A stretch of 46,599 bases of DNA from Caldifarciminota bacterium (GCA_026986775.1 JALSNX010000011.1:1-46599); one strand, 5' to 3'. Positions 35,260 to 44,073 are shown, numbered from the stretch's first letter. The notes: generated by a model not told the origin, from the sequence alone. Numbers and translations: made by a program.

Positions 35260-35806
35260 ACTCCTCTATTTTCCTGTAGTTTTCGTGTTCCATTGTAGAT
35301 TTTTCACCTTCTATAGAAAGGTCAATATCCCCAAAAGAGGAAACCTCACATACTCTGCATGAATAGGGAATAAATTCGCTTAAAGGGTATGTTTTTTCTC
35401 CGATTGTCCCTTTTATTACTATCCTGTCATCTCTTACTTTTGCCTCTTTTATATCACCATCATAAGCCTTTTTCAGCCTGAATGGGTCAACCGCACCACT
35501 GCATGGAACATCAATAACAAACACATTTTCTCTCTTAAGAATGCCCTCTGAAACAAGGACATTCAGACCTCTTTGCTCACACGGTCTTAAAAAGCAGGCT
35601 ACTTTTCCCTTTTCCTTCAATCTGAGAAGATAAGAAAGGGGATTCAGCGTGTTGAAAGGAGAAACGACGAATTTATCAATATCTTCAGGACTTTCCGTAT
35701 AAATCACCCTGTTCTTAAGCGGAGTAGAAGACGGAACGAATCCTAAAACCCCTTTTATTTCTCCATCCTTTAAAAGCGCCTTGAGTTTCTCTTTTATTCT
35801 GTCCAT
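35237..35806 (-). CDS. N-terminal half of a split FloxC-like subunit
   Basis: 189 residues. The protein resembles the N-terminal domain of 4Fe-4S dicluster proteins in hydrogenase and Flox clusters: ACFLRPCEQRGLNVLV, FVIDVPCSGAVDPFRLK and YSCRVCEVSSFGDIDLSIEG. It ends KIEEFDKKNTL, where the last three residues follow the A8 run and are probably not native. AAGGAG precedes the ATG, one base after mvhD. The family is loosely related to F420-hydrogenase beta proteins. See the downstream half for the fusion argument. Confidence 0.7.
   Translation of the reverse strand: MDRIKEKLKALLKDGEIKGVLGFVPSSTPLKNRVIYTESPEDIDKFVVSPFNTLNPLSYLLRLKEKGKVACFLRPCEQRGLNVLVSEGILKRENVFVIDVPCSGAVDPFRLKKAYDGDIKEAKVRDDRIVIKGTIGEKTYPLSEFIPYSCRVCEVSSFGDIDLSIEGEKSTMEHENYRKIEEFDKKNTL
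35247..35254 (-). other. A8 tract at the junction of the split FloxC-like gene
   Basis: Minus-strand GAT followed by eight A residues, then CACCC. Reading seven A residues instead gives D-K-K-T-P-S-E-K-W and fuses the two frames. Eight-base A tracts are known sites of RNA polymerase slippage and also of sequencing error. A7 runs in intact genes of this window (for example in rpoD near 10690) do not disrupt the frame. Confidence 0.5.
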
Positions 35807-36229
35807 TTAAATCTCCTTGTAAAGAGGACTTTTTCTATCACCCACTTGTTCTACCCTTTCTGTCACCTCTTTCGCCATTTCCTGAAATTTCTTACCCTCT
35901 GACGCAGAAACCCACGAGAAATTAATCCTCTCAGGCTCAACCCCGACAAATTCAAGGAGTTCTTTCATCACATAGAATCTCCTCCTTGCAAAGTAATTTC
36001 CCGTCTGATAATGACAGTCACCGGGGTGACATCCCGAAATCCACACACCATCCGCACCGTCTTTCAAGGCTTTAACTATAAACTGCGGATTGACGCGTCC
36101 TGAACAGGGAACTCTTATAACTCTGATATTCGGAGGATATTGCAACCTTGATGTTCCTGCGAGGTCAGCCCCCGCATAGGAACACCAGTTACACAGAAAA
36201 GTCAGTACCTTAACATCCTTTGTATCCAT
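35807..36229 (-). CDS. mvhD: MvhD/FloxD-like [2Fe-2S] electron-transfer subunit
   Basis: 140 residues from ATG 36229. An adjacent ATG at 36232 is also possible; GGAGG at 36234-36238 suits the second better. The cluster cysteines are FLCNWCSYAGADLAG (C13, C16), VPCSGRV and SGCHPGDCHY. MvhD bridges a hydrogenase or Flox module to HdrA. It overlaps the end of the giant HdrA (ATGATG across the stop), the expected partner. Confidence 0.93.
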   Translation of the reverse strand: MDTKDVKVLTFLCNWCSYAGADLAGTSRLQYPPNIRVIRVPCSGRVNPQFIVKALKDGADGVWISGCHPGDCHYQTGNYFARRRFYVMKELLEFVGVEPERINFSWVSASEGKKFQEMAKEVTERVEQVGDRKSPLYKEI

Positions 36230-39200
36230 CATGCCTCCAGAAGTTCCATTATCCTGTCTTTTTCTTTTTCCCATACTCTCTCCTCAACAAAGAGGGCAAA
36301 TTCACTGCTTAACACCTCACTATTGGAATAACCATAAAGGTCAAGTGCTCCTGGCCTGCAACTTGCCGTACACGCTCCACACCCCTTACACAGAACAGGA
36401 TTAACTTCAGCAACCTGCTTCATAACCCCGAATACTTTCTTCTCCTTCATGGAAATAGCATTATAGGGACACACATCAACACAGAGGCCGCATCCAATAC
36501 ATTTTCTCTCATCCACCTTTGCAACCTCACCCTGTGTCGTGATATATGGTTTTGAAAGAAGGACAGCACACCTTGCAGCAGCAGCCTTAGCCTGAACTAT
36601 GCTCTCATCAATAAACTTCGGTGCATGAGCAAGCCCACAGAGAAATACGCCTTCTGTGGCAAAATCCACGGGCCTCAGTTTCATGTGTGCTTCAAGGAAG
36701 AACCCATCCTCATTCAAAGGCACCTTGAAGAATCTGGCAATTTTTTCATTATTCTCTCTATCAGGCTCCATTCCCACCGAAAGAACAACATTATCCGCTT
36801 TTATTTTCAGGTGGGTTTTAATAACGGGGTCATAGGCATAAACAACGAGTTCATTTCCCTCTCTTTTAACCTGAGGCTCGTTTCCTTCTTCAAAACGAAT
36901 AAAGACAACTCCCTTTTTCCGCGCATCCGTATAAAGTTCCTCTTTAAAACCATAAGTGCGTATGTCTCTGTAAAGTACAAAGACCTCGGCACCCTTTTCT
37001 CTCAGTTTAATAGCATTGTGCAGGGCATGAGAACAGCAGGTACGGGAGCAATAAGGATGTTCTTCATTTCTTGAACCAACACACTGAATCATAACATAGG
37101 TTGCACCTTCTTTAATATCCCCATTATGTATCTTAATATCAAGTTCCGTCTGTGTTAATACCCTTTTATCCTCACCGTAGAGATACTCTTTTGGCCTGTA
37201 CTCTTTTGCGCCCACTGCAATTATAACACCACCGTGTTTGATGGGTTCTGAGCGTCCCTTTAAATAGGTTTCATAATTTCCCACAAATCCTTCCACTCTC
37301 TCTATCTCTGCATTTAAAATTACCTCAATGTTCTGGTCTTTCTTTACGCTTTCTATGAGGTCGGTGAGATAGGACTTTACATCCTCATCAAACACACCGC
37401 TTCTTATTTTGAGAGCATGACCTCCCAGAGTATCGCTTTTTTCAAGGACATATACCTTATGCCCCATTCTGGAAAGAGACCTTGCTGCCTCAAGGCCGGC
37501 AATCCCTCCACCAACAACAAGTGCCTGAGAATTTACGGGAATCTTTTGCTCTTTTAAGGGTTTTTTCCGCACAACCTTATAAACTGCCATTCTGACAAGG
37601 TCCTTTGCCTTTTCTGTGGCATCGTCTCTTTTCTGCATGTGCACCCATGAGTTCTGGTCCCTTATATTGGCCATTTCAAAGAGATACTTGTTTAATCCAG
37701 CCTCTTCAATGGTTTTTCTGAAAAGGGGTTCATGCGTTCGTGGAGTACATGAGGCAACCACCACACGGTTGAGATTGTATTTTTCAATGACATCCTTCAT
37801 TTTCTCCTGGGTATCCTGGGAGCATGTGTAGAGGTTCTCCTCGGCATAGACCACGTGGTCAAGGGTCTTTGTGTATTCCACAACCTCATGAACATCAATG
37901 TATCCGCCTATGTTCCTTCCACAGTGACAGATAAAAACACCAACCCGTGGTTCTTCGCCTATTACATTCTTTTCCCTTACCTTTACCTCCTCTTCCACCT
38001 CTTTTTTGTCCCTTAGTATTTCCATCACATATCCCGCAGCCCCAAGAGCCTCTGCCACAGTTTCAGGGATATCCTTGGGGGTGGAAAATGCACCTGCCAC
38101 ATACACACCCTTCTGGGTAGTAGCAAGCGGGTCAAAAGTACTTCTCTCTGCAAATCCAAACCTGTTAAGTTTTATACCAAGAGACTCCGCCAGTTTTTCC
38201 GTATCCTTTGCAGGTTCCATGCCAACAGATAAAACAACAAGGTCAAATTTCTCCTTCTTCATCGTGCCATCTTCGTCTTCATAATACACAACTGGATTTT
38301 TCTCTGCATCTTCCTCTATTTTCGCCACCCTTGCCCTGTGAAATTTGACACCAGCATGATTCTTTGCTCTATCGTAATACTTTTCAAAATCCTTTCCATA
38401 GGTTCTCATGTCCATGAAAAATATATGGGGGTCAACTCTGCTGTCGTGTTCCTTCGCAATCACAGCCTCCTTTATAGCGTACATACAGCAAACGGATGAA
38501 CAATAGCCGTGATTTATTTTTTCATCCCTTGACCCAACACACTGGAGAAAGGCTATTTTTTCTGCGTGTTTTCCATCCAGAGGGCGTCTTATTTCGCCTT
38601 TTGTGGGACCTGAAGCGGACAGAATCCTTTCAAACTGGATACTTGTTACGACATTCTTATACCTTCCATAACCATACTCACCGAGAACATCCGGTTCAAA
38701 TTCATCAAAACCGGGGGAAACAATTACTGCATCGTATTCTATTTCTTCTACCAGAGGTTCCATATCGTGGAATATGGCACCTGGTTCACACGCTTTAAGA
38801 CACTCCATACATTCAGAACATCCGACACAGTTAAGACATCTTGAAGACTCACAAAGAGCATCCTCTTCCGTAAATCCCTTAACAACCTCTTCAAAGTTCC
38901 TTATTCTCTCATTTTCATCAAGATGGGGTGGTCTTCTTCTTTCTTTTCTTTCCTCTTTTTCAAAATCATAATCCACCTTCACCTTTCTTGAACCTGTGTC
39001 CCTTGATGCATAGAGGCACTCTCCATTAAACATTCTCATTATTGAAATTGCGGCCTCTTTTCCCTGATACATGGCATCAATAAATGTAAGGGGTCCTGTT
39101 ACGCAGTCACCACCGGCAAACACATTACCAATATTGGTTTTCAGGGTTACCGGGTCAACCTTGAGTGTTCCCCAATCGGTTTTTTCAAGTTCCCTGAATG

Positions 39201-40674
39201 CATCCAATTCCGGCTTCTGACTTACCGCCTCTATAACAGTATCAAATTCCATTAAGAATTCACTGCCCTCAACGGGGATTGGTCTTCTTCTTCCGGATTC
39301 ATCGGGCTCTCCCAATTTCATTCTAACGAGCTTTACACCCTCAACTCTTCCATTACCAACATATTCAACAGGATTGACCAGGAACTCAAACTTAATTTCC
39401 TCTTCCTCTGCCTCTAGGATTTCCTCTCTGTTTGCAGGCATCTCCTTTTTAGTCCTTCTGTAAAGTATGGTAACATCCTTTCCAAGCCTTCTTGAAACCC
39501 GTGCTGCATCCATTGCCGCATTACCACCACCTATAACAGCCACCTTATCGCCTATTTCAACATCCTCTCCGAGATTAACCGCCTTCAAAAATTCAACTGC
39601 CCCAATAATACCCTCAAGGTCTTTTCCTTTAATATCCAGTCTCTTTGACCTGTGTGCACCAACTCCCACAAACACAGCATCATACTCTGTATAGAGGTCT
39701 TTAAGCTGGACATCCCTGCCAATCTCAACTCCATAATTAAACGAAACGCCCATCTTTTCAAGTATTGAGAGTTCCTTAAAGAGTATATCTCTCGGTAACC
39801 TGTAGGACGGAATACCTACATACAGCATTCCACCTGGCCTTTCATGACGCTCAAATACAGTTACACTGTATCCTTCCTTTCTCAATTGATAGGCACACAT
39901 AAGACCAGAAGGCCCGGCACCAACAATAGCCACCCTTTTGTCTTTCTGCGATTTAACCTCTGGCACAGGAATGTCACCTGTTTCCGTAAGTTCAAGGTCA
40001 GCAACAAATCTTTTGAGAAGGTCAATTGCGACAGGCTCATCAAATCTGCCTCTTGTACATGCATCCTCACAGGGGTGGGTACATATTCTACCTGTTATAA
40101 GAGGAAACGGATTTTTTTCTCTTACAAGAAAAAGGGCTTCTTGGTATTTTTTATTTCGTATAAGTGCAATATATCCGTGGGCATTAACATGAATGGGACA
40201 GGCTTCTCTACACGGAGCCTCACCCCATTTGGTAATGCCGAAAACAGAAGGCACCGCCTGGTCATACAGTCTGAAAATAGCAGTTCTCTGAGAAAGGTTT
40301 TCATTGTAATAATCAGGGAGCAATACAGTACAGGCCTCCGCACAATCACCACAGCCTTTACACTTTTCAGGGTCAACATACCTTGCCTTTTTAAGCACCT
40401 TAACCTTTATTTTACCGTTTTCCCTGTGAGCCCCAATAACCTCGGCATATGTGAGAAGTTCTATATTCTTATGCCTTCCTGCCTCAACCAATTTGGGCGA
40501 GAGAATGCACATGGAACAGTCGTTGATAGGAAAGGTCTTATCAAGTTTGCTCATGGTTCCACCAATGGCAAAATCTTTATCAAGTAAGGTAACCTTAAGG
40601 CCATATTCAGCAAGCTGGAGGGCAGCCTGAGTGCCCGCTATCCCCCCTCCGATTACAAGAACTTTTCCTGCCAT
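36229..40674 (-). CDS. hdrA: Giant HdrA fusion with inserted GltD-like NAD(P)H module and a second HdrA
   Basis: 1481 residues with three flavin modules. About 1-140: HdrA N-part (GGGIAG, NDCSMCILSPK, CKGCGDCAEAC). About 150-600: a complete GltD-like insert (CREACPIHVNAHGYIA and CTHPCEDACTRG clusters, FAD loop GAGPSGL, NAD(P) loop GGGNAAMDAAR, AGGDCVTGP). About 615-900: HdrA resumes (CLNCVGCSECMECLKAC, LQCVGSRDEK). About 915-1481: a second HdrA (ICHCGRNIGGYIDV, GGGIAGLEAA, IQCVGSRNEEHPYCSRTCC) ending in two ferredoxin clusters (CIGCGLCVDVCP, CKGCGACTASCRPGA). It should accept electrons from NAD(P)H directly. First gene of the long operon, behind GGGAGG. Confidence 0.92.
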   Translation of the reverse strand: MAGKVLVIGGGIAGTQAALQLAEYGLKVTLLDKDFAIGGTMSKLDKTFPINDCSMCILSPKLVEAGRHKNIELLTYAEVIGAHRENGKIKVKVLKKARYVDPEKCKGCGDCAEACTVLLPDYYNENLSQRTAIFRLYDQAVPSVFGITKWGEAPCREACPIHVNAHGYIALIRNKKYQEALFLVREKNPFPLITGRICTHPCEDACTRGRFDEPVAIDLLKRFVADLELTETGDIPVPEVKSQKDKRVAIVGAGPSGLMCAYQLRKEGYSVTVFERHERPGGMLYVGIPSYRLPRDILFKELSILEKMGVSFNYGVEIGRDVQLKDLYTEYDAVFVGVGAHRSKRLDIKGKDLEGIIGAVEFLKAVNLGEDVEIGDKVAVIGGGNAAMDAARVSRRLGKDVTILYRRTKKEMPANREEILEAEEEEIKFEFLVNPVEYVGNGRVEGVKLVRMKLGEPDESGRRRPIPVEGSEFLMEFDTVIEAVSQKPELDAFRELEKTDWGTLKVDPVTLKTNIGNVFAGGDCVTGPLTFIDAMYQGKEAAISIMRMFNGECLYASRDTGSRKVKVDYDFEKEERKERRRPPHLDENERIRNFEEVVKGFTEEDALCESSRCLNCVGCSECMECLKACEPGAIFHDMEPLVEEIEYDAVIVSPGFDEFEPDVLGEYGYGRYKNVVTSIQFERILSASGPTKGEIRRPLDGKHAEKIAFLQCVGSRDEKINHGYCSSVCCMYAIKEAVIAKEHDSRVDPHIFFMDMRTYGKDFEKYYDRAKNHAGVKFHRARVAKIEEDAEKNPVVYYEDEDGTMKKEKFDLVVLSVGMEPAKDTEKLAESLGIKLNRFGFAERSTFDPLATTQKGVYVAGAFSTPKDIPETVAEALGAAGYVMEILRDKKEVEEEVKVREKNVIGEEPRVGVFICHCGRNIGGYIDVHEVVEYTKTLDHVVYAEENLYTCSQDTQEKMKDVIEKYNLNRVVVASCTPRTHEPLFRKTIEEAGLNKYLFEMANIRDQNSWVHMQKRDDATEKAKDLVRMAVYKVVRKKPLKEQKIPVNSQALVVGGGIAGLEAARSLSRMGHKVYVLEKSDTLGGHALKIRSGVFDEDVKSYLTDLIESVKKDQNIEVILNAEIERVEGFVGNYETYLKGRSEPIKHGGVIIAVGAKEYRPKEYLYGEDKRVLTQTELDIKIHNGDIKEGATYVMIQCVGSRNEEHPYCSRTCCSHALHNAIKLREKGAEVFVLYRDIRTYGFKEELYTDARKKGVVFIRFEEGNEPQVKREGNELVVYAYDPVIKTHLKIKADNVVLSVGMEPDRENNEKIARFFKVPLNEDGFFLEAHMKLRPVDFATEGVFLCGLAHAPKFIDESIVQAKAAAARCAVLLSKPYITTQGEVAKVDERKCIGCGLCVDVCPYNAISMKEKKVFGVMKQVAEVNPVLCKGCGACTASCRPGALDLYGYSNSEVLSSEFALFVEERVWEKEKDRIMELLEA

Positions 40675-40718
40675 ATCAGCCTCCCGATTTTAGGGATATA
40701 CAAAAATACATATTGCAA

Positions 40719-40747
40719 ATTATACATTAAAACAAGTATACATTCAA
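40719..40747 (-). promoter_or_regulatory. Sigma-70 promoter of the Hdr-Flox-Dsr operon
   Basis: On the minus strand TTGAAT (40747-40742), a 17-base spacer and a perfect TATAAT (40724-40719) lie 45 bases before the giant hdrA start. No other convincing promoter is seen inside the operon, where genes overlap or lie within a few bases. Confidence 0.65.
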
Positions 40748-40804
40748 CAAAGGGTAATCTATGCATAAAAGCTAATCAAGATAATCAATAAGCGGAGAAT
40801 CACC

Positions 40805-42253
40805 CTATATTTTACGCATTATTACTTGATAACTGACGCTCAAATAAGGGACAATTAGTCCCATCAGTATAGGGTGATGTGGTACCCAGAATACTTCATC
40901 GAATAATGTGGAAAACCAGAAAACTGCCAGAGATATTAGTATAGAACTCCTGAACAGATATTCCCTTCTGGAAAGCCATGTTCTATTCTTAAAGAGAAAT
41001 AACATTGGCGCAATAAAACTTCGGTAAACAAGCAGAAAGAATGCTATAACTCCCAGAATACCAAAACTAAACCACCAATCAAGCAAGAGAATATGTGGTT
41101 TTTCCAGTCCAAAGGAAAATTTATAGTAATAGAATTGATAAGGACCACTTCCTATTAAAGCGCGTAGTGGATTATGAAGTTGAAACTCAACCGTGTATTT
41201 TGCCATCAAAATTCTCAAAAGCGTACTTACCTCTCTGCCTGAAATGGCCGTGCTCAATCTCTCAGTAAATCCCCCAGCATACTTAAGGATAATGATGAAA
41301 ATCAAGCCAACAATAAGAAGTGACATTATACCTGAGATAATTATGTATTTCCTTTTTATAGTTTTTGAAAAAACTGCAAATACAAACAATCCAATTCCCA
41401 GGATGAGAGATAACAGAGCATTACGAGAAACAGAAATGTAGATTAGATAAAATTCTACCAATATTGCTCCCACAGAGAATACTTTTTTATACAGTTCTTT
41501 ACTGTGAATAAAATATCCCCACCACAAAAAAACATTTACAGCCGCCAACACACCCAGAGAATTTGGACTAGTAAAAATGCCTTTAGCCCTTCTTATCAAC
41601 ATAGAAGTGGCCTCTCCATATCCTTTTATAACCAGACTGAGGAACAACGGTATACTCATTACAAATAAAACTATAACATAGAGCTTGTAAATTCCCTCAG
41701 AACTTTCTTTATGCATAATCCTGTGAATCACATAAGCAACATTCTCAGAAATACTAAAAAGAAAAACATTCCAGACAAGCCATAAAAAGTACACTCTAAA
41801 ATCCAGTACATTTACGGAACTTAAAATGGAGCCTATAATAAGCAATACAAAGGGGAGTGCTAATTTATTTTTGTATTTTTCACGTGTAATTAAAGCATTC
41901 AATTTTATCCACCAGAAGAACAGGAGATTAAGAAGTATCTGTAAATTAAGAGGAACATACATCTTCTTCTCAGAATATAGTAAAAAACTCAATTTTGGAC
42001 GAATTAACAGAACTGTAGCGAACATGAAAACAAATGCAAAAAGCGATGGAGATAGGATTTGCAAAGCAAAAGCAATAGAACTCAAAAATGCTATAAAGAG
42101 CATCAAGACTATAAAAAACATCGTCTTCAAACTAAATACAATTCCTATGGTACTAACATAAAAAAGTGCAAACATCAGAAAAATACCTATTACTGCGTAA
42201 GCCAATCGTTCTTTCATGTAATTCAGTTTACCAGGCTTATTAATACCCACCAT
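40805..42253 (-). CDS. O-antigen ligase/polymerase-like membrane protein
   Basis: 482 residues, about ten or more hydrophobic helices with no soluble domain. The pattern of a Wzy/WaaL-like protein is present: long helices, a central loop GKGIFTSPNSLGVLAA-type motif (RRAKGIFTSPNSLG), SVSRNALLSLILG, a large loop with LIGSGPYQFYYYKF and a late GILGVIAFFLLVY helix. Such proteins polymerise or ligate surface polysaccharide. It lies between the Hdr operon and a GT-C gene. The start is uncertain (ATG 42253, or ATG 42217 if the promoter at 42266-42293 is right). Confidence 0.78.
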   Translation of the reverse strand: MVGINKPGKLNYMKERLAYAVIGIFLMFALFYVSTIGIVFSLKTMFFIVLMLFIAFLSSIAFALQILSPSLFAFVFMFATVLLIRPKLSFLLYSEKKMYVPLNLQILLNLLFFWWIKLNALITREKYKNKLALPFVLLIIGSILSSVNVLDFRVYFLWLVWNVFLFSISENVAYVIHRIMHKESSEGIYKLYVIVLFVMSIPLFLSLVIKGYGEATSMLIRRAKGIFTSPNSLGVLAAVNVFLWWGYFIHSKELYKKVFSVGAILVEFYLIYISVSRNALLSLILGIGLFVFAVFSKTIKRKYIIISGIMSLLIVGLIFIIILKYAGGFTERLSTAISGREVSTLLRILMAKYTVEFQLHNPLRALIGSGPYQFYYYKFSFGLEKPHILLLDWWFSFGILGVIAFFLLVYRSFIAPMLFLFKNRTWLSRREYLFRSSILISLAVFWFSTLFDEVFWVPHHPILMGLIVPYLSVSYQVIMRKI

Positions 42254-42265
42254 CTATAGTCGGAA

Positions 42266-42293
42266 ATTATATTCTCAACTATATAAACATCAA
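42266..42293 (-). promoter_or_regulatory. Putative promoter of the O-antigen-ligase-like gene
   Basis: Minus-strand TTGATG (42293-42288), a 16-base spacer and TATAAT (42271-42266). The resulting leader before ATG 42253 would be only about 6 bases, so either a leaderless-like mRNA or a start at 42217 follows. Confidence 0.4.
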
Positions 42294-42303
42294 AGAAACG
42301 CGA

Positions 42304-42993
42304 TCATTTGAGCATGAAGATGGTCCCATCTAAAAGTTTAAATACTTTTTCTACCCTGCAATGTCTTTGAACGTACAGGGGGTCCACCAAAAACCAGCGA
42401 TGTTTTACTTCCTTAAAATATATTATAATTCTACAGTCCTGACCATCACACACTTTTTTCATATCATCTGTCAAACTTAGGTTTTCATGACCAGCAGAAG
42501 GTAGAACCGTTTTGGGCAACAATGACGCAGTTTTTCCTGTATAAAGTTGTACGACTTCCGGTGTATTTGAATATACTTTACAGGTATCTATCAATCCTTT
42601 CTTTCTTATGAAATCTATAACTTCGGACCTTTTCCAGCGAATGGAAGTATAATCCTTACCGAAAACATAAAGTTTATAAACAGTTGCACCCCCGAGTGTA
42701 AACAAAACCACAAGATATAAAGTCGTGATAACACCCCTTTTGGTTTTCAACAAATTTACAGGAAAGACAAAAAGCAGTGCTACTAAAACCGGTGAAAAAA
42801 TCCTTAAATTAGCTGGTATATAACCATCGATAAACCACCTTGAGACCAATATAAAGATTGTATAAACAACTATAAAAAGACAAGCAGAATGTTTTAAACA
42901 CTGTTTTTTCAATGCCTTTATATCATGGCTAAAATACTTTACAATTGGCCAATAAATGCCTATTGCAACAATGCCGATACCTATCAATTTCAT
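42304..42993 (-). CDS. C-terminal half of a GT-C glycosyltransferase interrupted by UGA
   Basis: 229 residues, about four membrane helices (IGIGIVAIGIYWPIV, LFIVVYTIFILVS, VALLFVFPVNLL, LYLVVLFTLGG) and a soluble domain (RWKRSEVIDFIRKKG, YSNTPEVVQLYTGK). This is how PMT/ArnT-like enzymes end. It lies in the same frame as the preceding 259-codon gene; only TGA and one codon (TTA) separate them. The ATG 42993 is probably internal, with no ribosome site. I read it as the second half of one gene. Confidence 0.6.
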   Translation of the reverse strand: MKLIGIGIVAIGIYWPIVKYFSHDIKALKKQCLKHSACLFIVVYTIFILVSRWFIDGYIPANLRIFSPVLVALLFVFPVNLLKTKRGVITTLYLVVLFTLGGATVYKLYVFGKDYTSIRWKRSEVIDFIRKKGLIDTCKVYSNTPEVVQLYTGKTASLLPKTVLPSAGHENLSLTDDMKKVCDGQDCRIIIYFKEVKHRWFLVDPLYVQRHCRVEKVFKLLDGTIFMLK

Positions 42994-42996
42994 TAA

Positions 42997-43776
42997 TCAA
43001 CTTGATAGTCCTAAATAACCAATATTATCAAACGATATAAATATGTTAAACGGAATCAAAACAAAGCGCACCATGAAACTTACTATACCTTTCAATTTTA
43101 ATGAAATTTCTCTTCCTCCAATCCCATCTCCACTAAGAGCATAAATTATTATTGGAATTTGAAACAGAAGCCCTATAAGGATACCCTTTATTCTAACACT
43201 CTTTTTTTTATGCTTTAGCAAAAGAACAAGTATGTATGTCAAAAACAAAGTTATACCTGCATATCTTAATAAGGATGCCAATAAAAAAATAATAAAAGTT
43301 TTCCATGAGACTTCGTTATCTGATTCCATTAACAATAGGAATAGGATGACAAATACGTAGAAAAGCGGTTCAGTCAGTGCTGAAGCAAATATTAAAATCA
43401 ACATTGAGAGTATAGCCCACGAGACTATAATGGCCACACCATGAGATTTTGTCCTTTTCAATATGATAAAATAATAGAGATACCCATTGACAATAAACAT
43501 CAACAATCCCAGTATTTTGGCGCTTTGTAATAATGTCAGACCAGTCGAAGTGAGGATTGCCAATATAAGAGGATATAATGGTGGAAAATGATGAGAAATA
43601 CCCTGCAATAGAAAAACCCCACGATGGACATTACTGATTATAGATTTTGTCATCTTTAAGTAAGAGAATCCATCTGGAGTAAGACCTACATCAACATGGG
43701 TGATAATTAAATAAAGTAAAAAGGTCAATAAACCAAAAAGCGCGCCGTCTACACGGTCGCGGAAAGCGTTATTCAC
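42997..43776 (-). CDS. N-terminal half of a GT-C (PMT/ArnT-like) membrane glycosyltransferase, stopped by UGA
   Basis: 259 residues with about seven membrane helices. The first periplasmic loop has the acidic GT-C motif (GLTPDGFSYLKM) and the next HHFPPLYPLILA and SALTEPLFYVF, typical of lipid-linked-sugar transferases. It ends DNIGYLGLSS at TGA (42997-42999), in frame with the next gene. Combined length would be 490, normal for the family. The start is GTG 43776, just after the FmdB gene. It would act on surface polysaccharide or protein glycosylation. Confidence 0.65.
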   Translation of the reverse strand: MNNAFRDRVDGALFGLLTFLLYLIITHVDVGLTPDGFSYLKMTKSIISNVHRGVFLLQGISHHFPPLYPLILAILTSTGLTLLQSAKILGLLMFIVNGYLYYFIILKRTKSHGVAIIVSWAILSMLILIFASALTEPLFYVFVILFLLLMESDNEVSWKTFIIFLLASLLRYAGITLFLTYILVLLLKHKKKSVRIKGILIGLLFQIPIIIYALSGDGIGGREISLKLKGIVSFMVRFVLIPFNIFISFDNIGYLGLSS

Positions 43777-43797
43777 GGATATTCAGCAAGCGGACAT

Positions 43798-44052
43798 TTA
43801 TCTACTTTTAGATTTATTGTCCTCATTTCTCTTTTGTTCACTATTCTTCTTATTGGAAGTATGCGAGTTTTTATGAGCATAATCTGTAATATAAAATCCA
43901 GAGCCCTTAAAGGTAAGCCCTACACTGCCCCTGTAAACTCTTACAAGTTCACCTCCACAATGAGGACATTCAACTGGTTCTTTTTCATGTGGTAAAACCA
44001 GTATTTCAAACTCCCTTCCACATTTTGTACATTTATAATTGTATATGGGCAT
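43798..44052 (-). CDS. FmdB-family zinc-ribbon protein
   Basis: 84 residues. Two CxxC pairs at the N-terminus (YKCTKCGREFE, CPHCGGELVRV) followed by KGSGFYITDYA fit the FmdB/CxxC_CxxC_SSSS family. These are putative regulators, described first beside formamidase; the real role is unknown. The C-terminus is a charged, low-complexity tail (Lys, Asn, Ser). AAAGGAGG precedes the ATG. It follows a strong terminator after groEL. Confidence 0.88.
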   Translation of the reverse strand: MPIYNYKCTKCGREFEILVLPHEKEPVECPHCGGELVRVYRGSVGLTFKGSGFYITDYAHKNSHTSNKKNSEQKRNEDNKSKSR

Positions 44053-44073
44053 CAGAACCTCCTTTAAAAATAA

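Noticed and set aside
36229-40674. Giant HdrA as two or three genes joined by error
   Set aside because: The frame is open throughout 1481 codons, domain borders are clean, and the interrupted HdrA resumes in the right order after the insert.
42997-42999. Selenocysteine or reassigned UGA in the GT-C gene
   Set aside because: UGA ends many other genes here (dnaK, dnaJ, the fragment at 139), the position is in a membrane segment and no SECIS-like hairpin was recognised.
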